A stretch of 64,000 bases of DNA from Bowdeniella nasicola (GTDB lineage Bacteria; Actinomycetota; Actinomycetes; Actinomycetales; Actinomycetaceae), in NCBI GenBank assembly GCA_030537895.1, contig JAUNVA010000001.1, forward strand, positions 1 through 64,000, read 5' to 3'. The notes under the pieces are model-generated. The model ran no database searches and was not told where the DNA came from. It worked only from the letters and a program-made list of their open reading frames with translations. How positions within the stretch are numbered: position 1 is the stretch's first letter; every line of letters starts with the position of its first letter. Below, one piece after another: positions 62,594 through 64,000 of the stretch. The position numbers and the translations under genes were made by a program.

Positions 62594-63697
62594 ATGCGCA
62601 TCTGCCTCGTCTCCGACTGCTACGCCCCGCGCGTCGGCGGTATCGAGACCCAGGTGCGATCGCTTGCCCGTCACCTCGCCACCCTCGGGCACGAGGTCCT
62701 CGTGGTGACCGCCACCGGGGACGGCCGCGGGGTCGGGGTGCACCGCGATATCGAGCGCGGAGTGCGCGTGTGGCGCCTCGTCGCCCCCATCCCCTTTGGT
62801 GCCCCTGTCAACCCGTGGGCGGGCCGTCATCTGGCCGCGGCGATCCGCGGCGCCGATGTCGTCCACGTCCACCACGGGATGATCTCACCCTTCGCGAGCC
62901 ACGGTGCGAGCCTCGCCACGCGCCTCGGCCGCCCGACCGTCATCACCTGGCACTGCCTGCTCGCGGGCGTGCGTCCGATCTATCACCGCCTCGTCCCGCT
63001 GCGCTCCTGGGCGCGCCGCGGCGCGGTGCTCAGCGCCGTGTCGGCCGTGGCCGCCCGGCAGGTGGACGACGCTCTCGGCGGGTGGGGGAGCACCCGGGTG
63101 ATCCCCAATGGTGCGGATCTCGCCCCGTGGCGCGCCGTCGCGCAGGCACGCCCCCGCACGCGCTCCCATACGGGCCTGCGGGTCGTGAGTGCCATGCGGC
63201 TCGCGAGTCGCAAGCGTCCCGAGGTGCTCGCGCGGATCGCCGCTCAGGTGCGCGAGCGGGGCGGGCCGCCGGTCACGATGGACGTGTTTGGGGCTGGTCC
63301 CCTCGGGCCGCGCCTCGCGCGCAGCCCGGGCCTGCGGGTCCGGGGGGCCGTCAGCCAGGAGCGCTTGAGGGTGGCCTACGCCGACGCTGATGTCTACCTC
63401 TCGCCCGTCATCCACGAGGCGTTCGGCCTGGCCGCGCTCGAGGCCCGGGCGGCGGGACTCGTGGTGCTCGCCCGCGCGCAGTCGGGAATCTCCGAGTTCA
63501 TCACCGACGGCGTCGACGGCATCCTGGCGGAGGATGACGACGCCCTGATCGAGACTCTCGACTGGCTGCGGCGCGCACCGGCAGAGCTGCGCCGCCTTCT
63601 CGACGGGGCGCGCGCGGCGCCCCCCTACGACTGGGCGGATGTGGGGGAGCGGGTCCTGGAGGCCTACCGGCTCGCCGGTGTGGGCGCGCGGGCCTAG
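62594..63697 (+). CDS. GT4 family glycosyltransferase
   Basis: The 367-aa GT-B enzyme starts MRICLVSDCYAPRVGGIETQVRSLARHLATLGHEVLVVT, with HVHHGMISPFASHGASLATRLGRP, VIPNGADLAPW, VVSAMRLASRKRPEVLARI and SPVIHEAFGLAALEARAAGLVVLARAQSGISEFI (nucleotide-sugar site, about residues 268-301). It resembles PimB/MshA-like mannosyl- or glucosaminyl-transferases; the donor and acceptor are not known. ATG 62594 matches the family start. Upstream codons read through the G/C tract and are not credible. GAGACT ends 6 nt before the ATG. The stop interlocks with the convergent IclR gene. Confidence 0.88.
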   Translation: MRICLVSDCYAPRVGGIETQVRSLARHLATLGHEVLVVTATGDGRGVGVHRDIERGVRVWRLVAPIPFGAPVNPWAGRHLAAAIRGADVVHVHHGMISPFASHGASLATRLGRPTVITWHCLLAGVRPIYHRLVPLRSWARRGAVLSAVSAVAARQVDDALGGWGSTRVIPNGADLAPWRAVAQARPRTRSHTGLRVVSAMRLASRKRPEVLARIAAQVRERGGPPVTMDVFGAGPLGPRLARSPGLRVRGAVSQERLRVAYADADVYLSPVIHEAFGLAALEARAAGLVVLARAQSGISEFITDGVDGILAEDDDALIETLDWLRRAPAELRRLLDGARAAPPYDWADVGERVLEAYRLAGVGARA

Positions 63698-64000
63698 CGT
63701 TCCGTGCGCTGCATGACCTGGGAGAGCCGGTTCGCGGCGGCGACGACGGCCTGCGCGTGCAGGCGGGCGGGCTGACGGCCCATCCGCTCGATCGGGCCCG
63801 AGACCGAGACGGCCGCGATCACGCGCCCCGAGGGGCCACGGACCGGCGCCGAAACGGAGGCCACGCCCGGCTCGCGTTCGCCAACGGACTGGGAGAAGCC
63901 GCGGCGACGCACCTGGGAAAGGACGGTTGCGGTGAACGATGCCCCGTGTAGACCACGGTGGAGACGGTCCGGCTCCTCCCACGCGAGCAGCACTTGGGCA
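63694..64000 (-). CDS. IclR-family transcriptional regulator, C-terminal part (runs off the window)
   Basis: The last 100 or so residues of an IclR effector domain are present, ending LHAQAVVAAANRLSQVMQRTER. Visible motifs are TVLSQVRRRGFSQSVGEREPGVASVSAPVRGPSGRVIAAVSVSGPIERM, where the EREPGVASVSAPV strand is the family hallmark. The winged-helix part lies beyond base 64000. The position after gltX and tRNA genes matches the NdgR/AreB/LtbR regulator that sits divergent from leuCD in Streptomyces, Mycobacterium and Corynebacterium, so it probably controls leucine synthesis. Confidence 0.85.
   Translation of the reverse strand, partial: AQVLLAWEEPDRLHRGLHGASFTATVLSQVRRRGFSQSVGEREPGVASVSAPVRGPSGRVIAAVSVSGPIERMGRQPARLHAQAVVAAANRLSQVMQRTER

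Noticed and set aside
61235..62875. 546-codon minus-strand frame across the broken permease
   Set aside because: It stays open mainly because of extreme GC content and it crosses the G/C tract. The permease sequence is on the other strand.

Overview
The window is a high-GC chromosomal segment of an actinobacterium, most likely of the Actinomycetaceae type. The evidence is the set of actinobacterial families present (DUF2017 beside ClpS, DUF3039, DUF3054, a Ski2-like helicase with a DUF3516-type tail, an Rv1339-like phosphodiesterase between murI and rph) and a large number of apparently leaderless promoters. No plasmid, phage, insertion sequence or CRISPR array is visible.

Layout. 1-792 is a terminator plus unexplained DNA. 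793-2385 is an AspT/YidE-type transporter. 2503-6112 is an attenuated ilvBNC operon with its own branched-chain leader peptide. 6193-24198 is a cell-surface polysaccharide locus: an LCP ligase, a MauE/thioredoxin-like redox protein, a three-gene PqqD-like/nucleotidyltransferase/HPr-kinase-like operon, VanZ, a low-molecular-weight tyrosine phosphatase and a BY-kinase, then an overlapping run of glycosyltransferases with nonulosonate-type neuA and a multi-domain neuB, an epimerase and a WcaJ-like initiating transferase. 24331-30196 returns to branched-chain amino acids (leuB, ilvD, ilvE) with an AgcS symporter between ilvD and ilvE. 30262-38132 carries an ABC-2 exporter, a permuted lipoate ligase, HU, nagB, DUF3039 plus helicase, and pncB.

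38205-44811 is the conserved clpS-DUF2017-murI-cAMP phosphodiesterase-like-(ppc)-rph-rdgB block. 44808-49848 holds DUF3054, tRNA-Leu, bcp, a YggS-type PLP protein, a DadA-like oxidoreductase, a MetE-C-like protein and tRNA-Lys. 49951-60642 holds two helicases, a second AgcS symporter, an FAH-family enzyme, a MalY-like lyase, gltX, and tRNA-Gln plus two identical tRNA-Glu genes. 60685-62593 is damaged: a decapitated LuxR regulator lies head-to-head with a frameshifted FtsX permease, followed by a G14/C14 tract. A glycosyltransferase and the 3' part of an IclR regulator (probably NdgR/LtbR-like, with leuCD expected just outside) close the window.

The genes form three working groups: branched-chain amino acid synthesis (ilvBNC, leuB, ilvD, ilvE, and probably the edge IclR), envelope polysaccharide synthesis and attachment, and core nucleotide, tRNA and RNA metabolism. 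The most unusual elements are the PqqD/nucleotidyltransferase/HPr-kinase trio, the CBS-NeuB-SAF-TIM fusion, the leaderless ilv attenuator, a recurrent TANNNT-N6/7-start promoter layout in eleven places, and the broken 61-62.5 kb junction. The last may be an assembly problem rather than biology.
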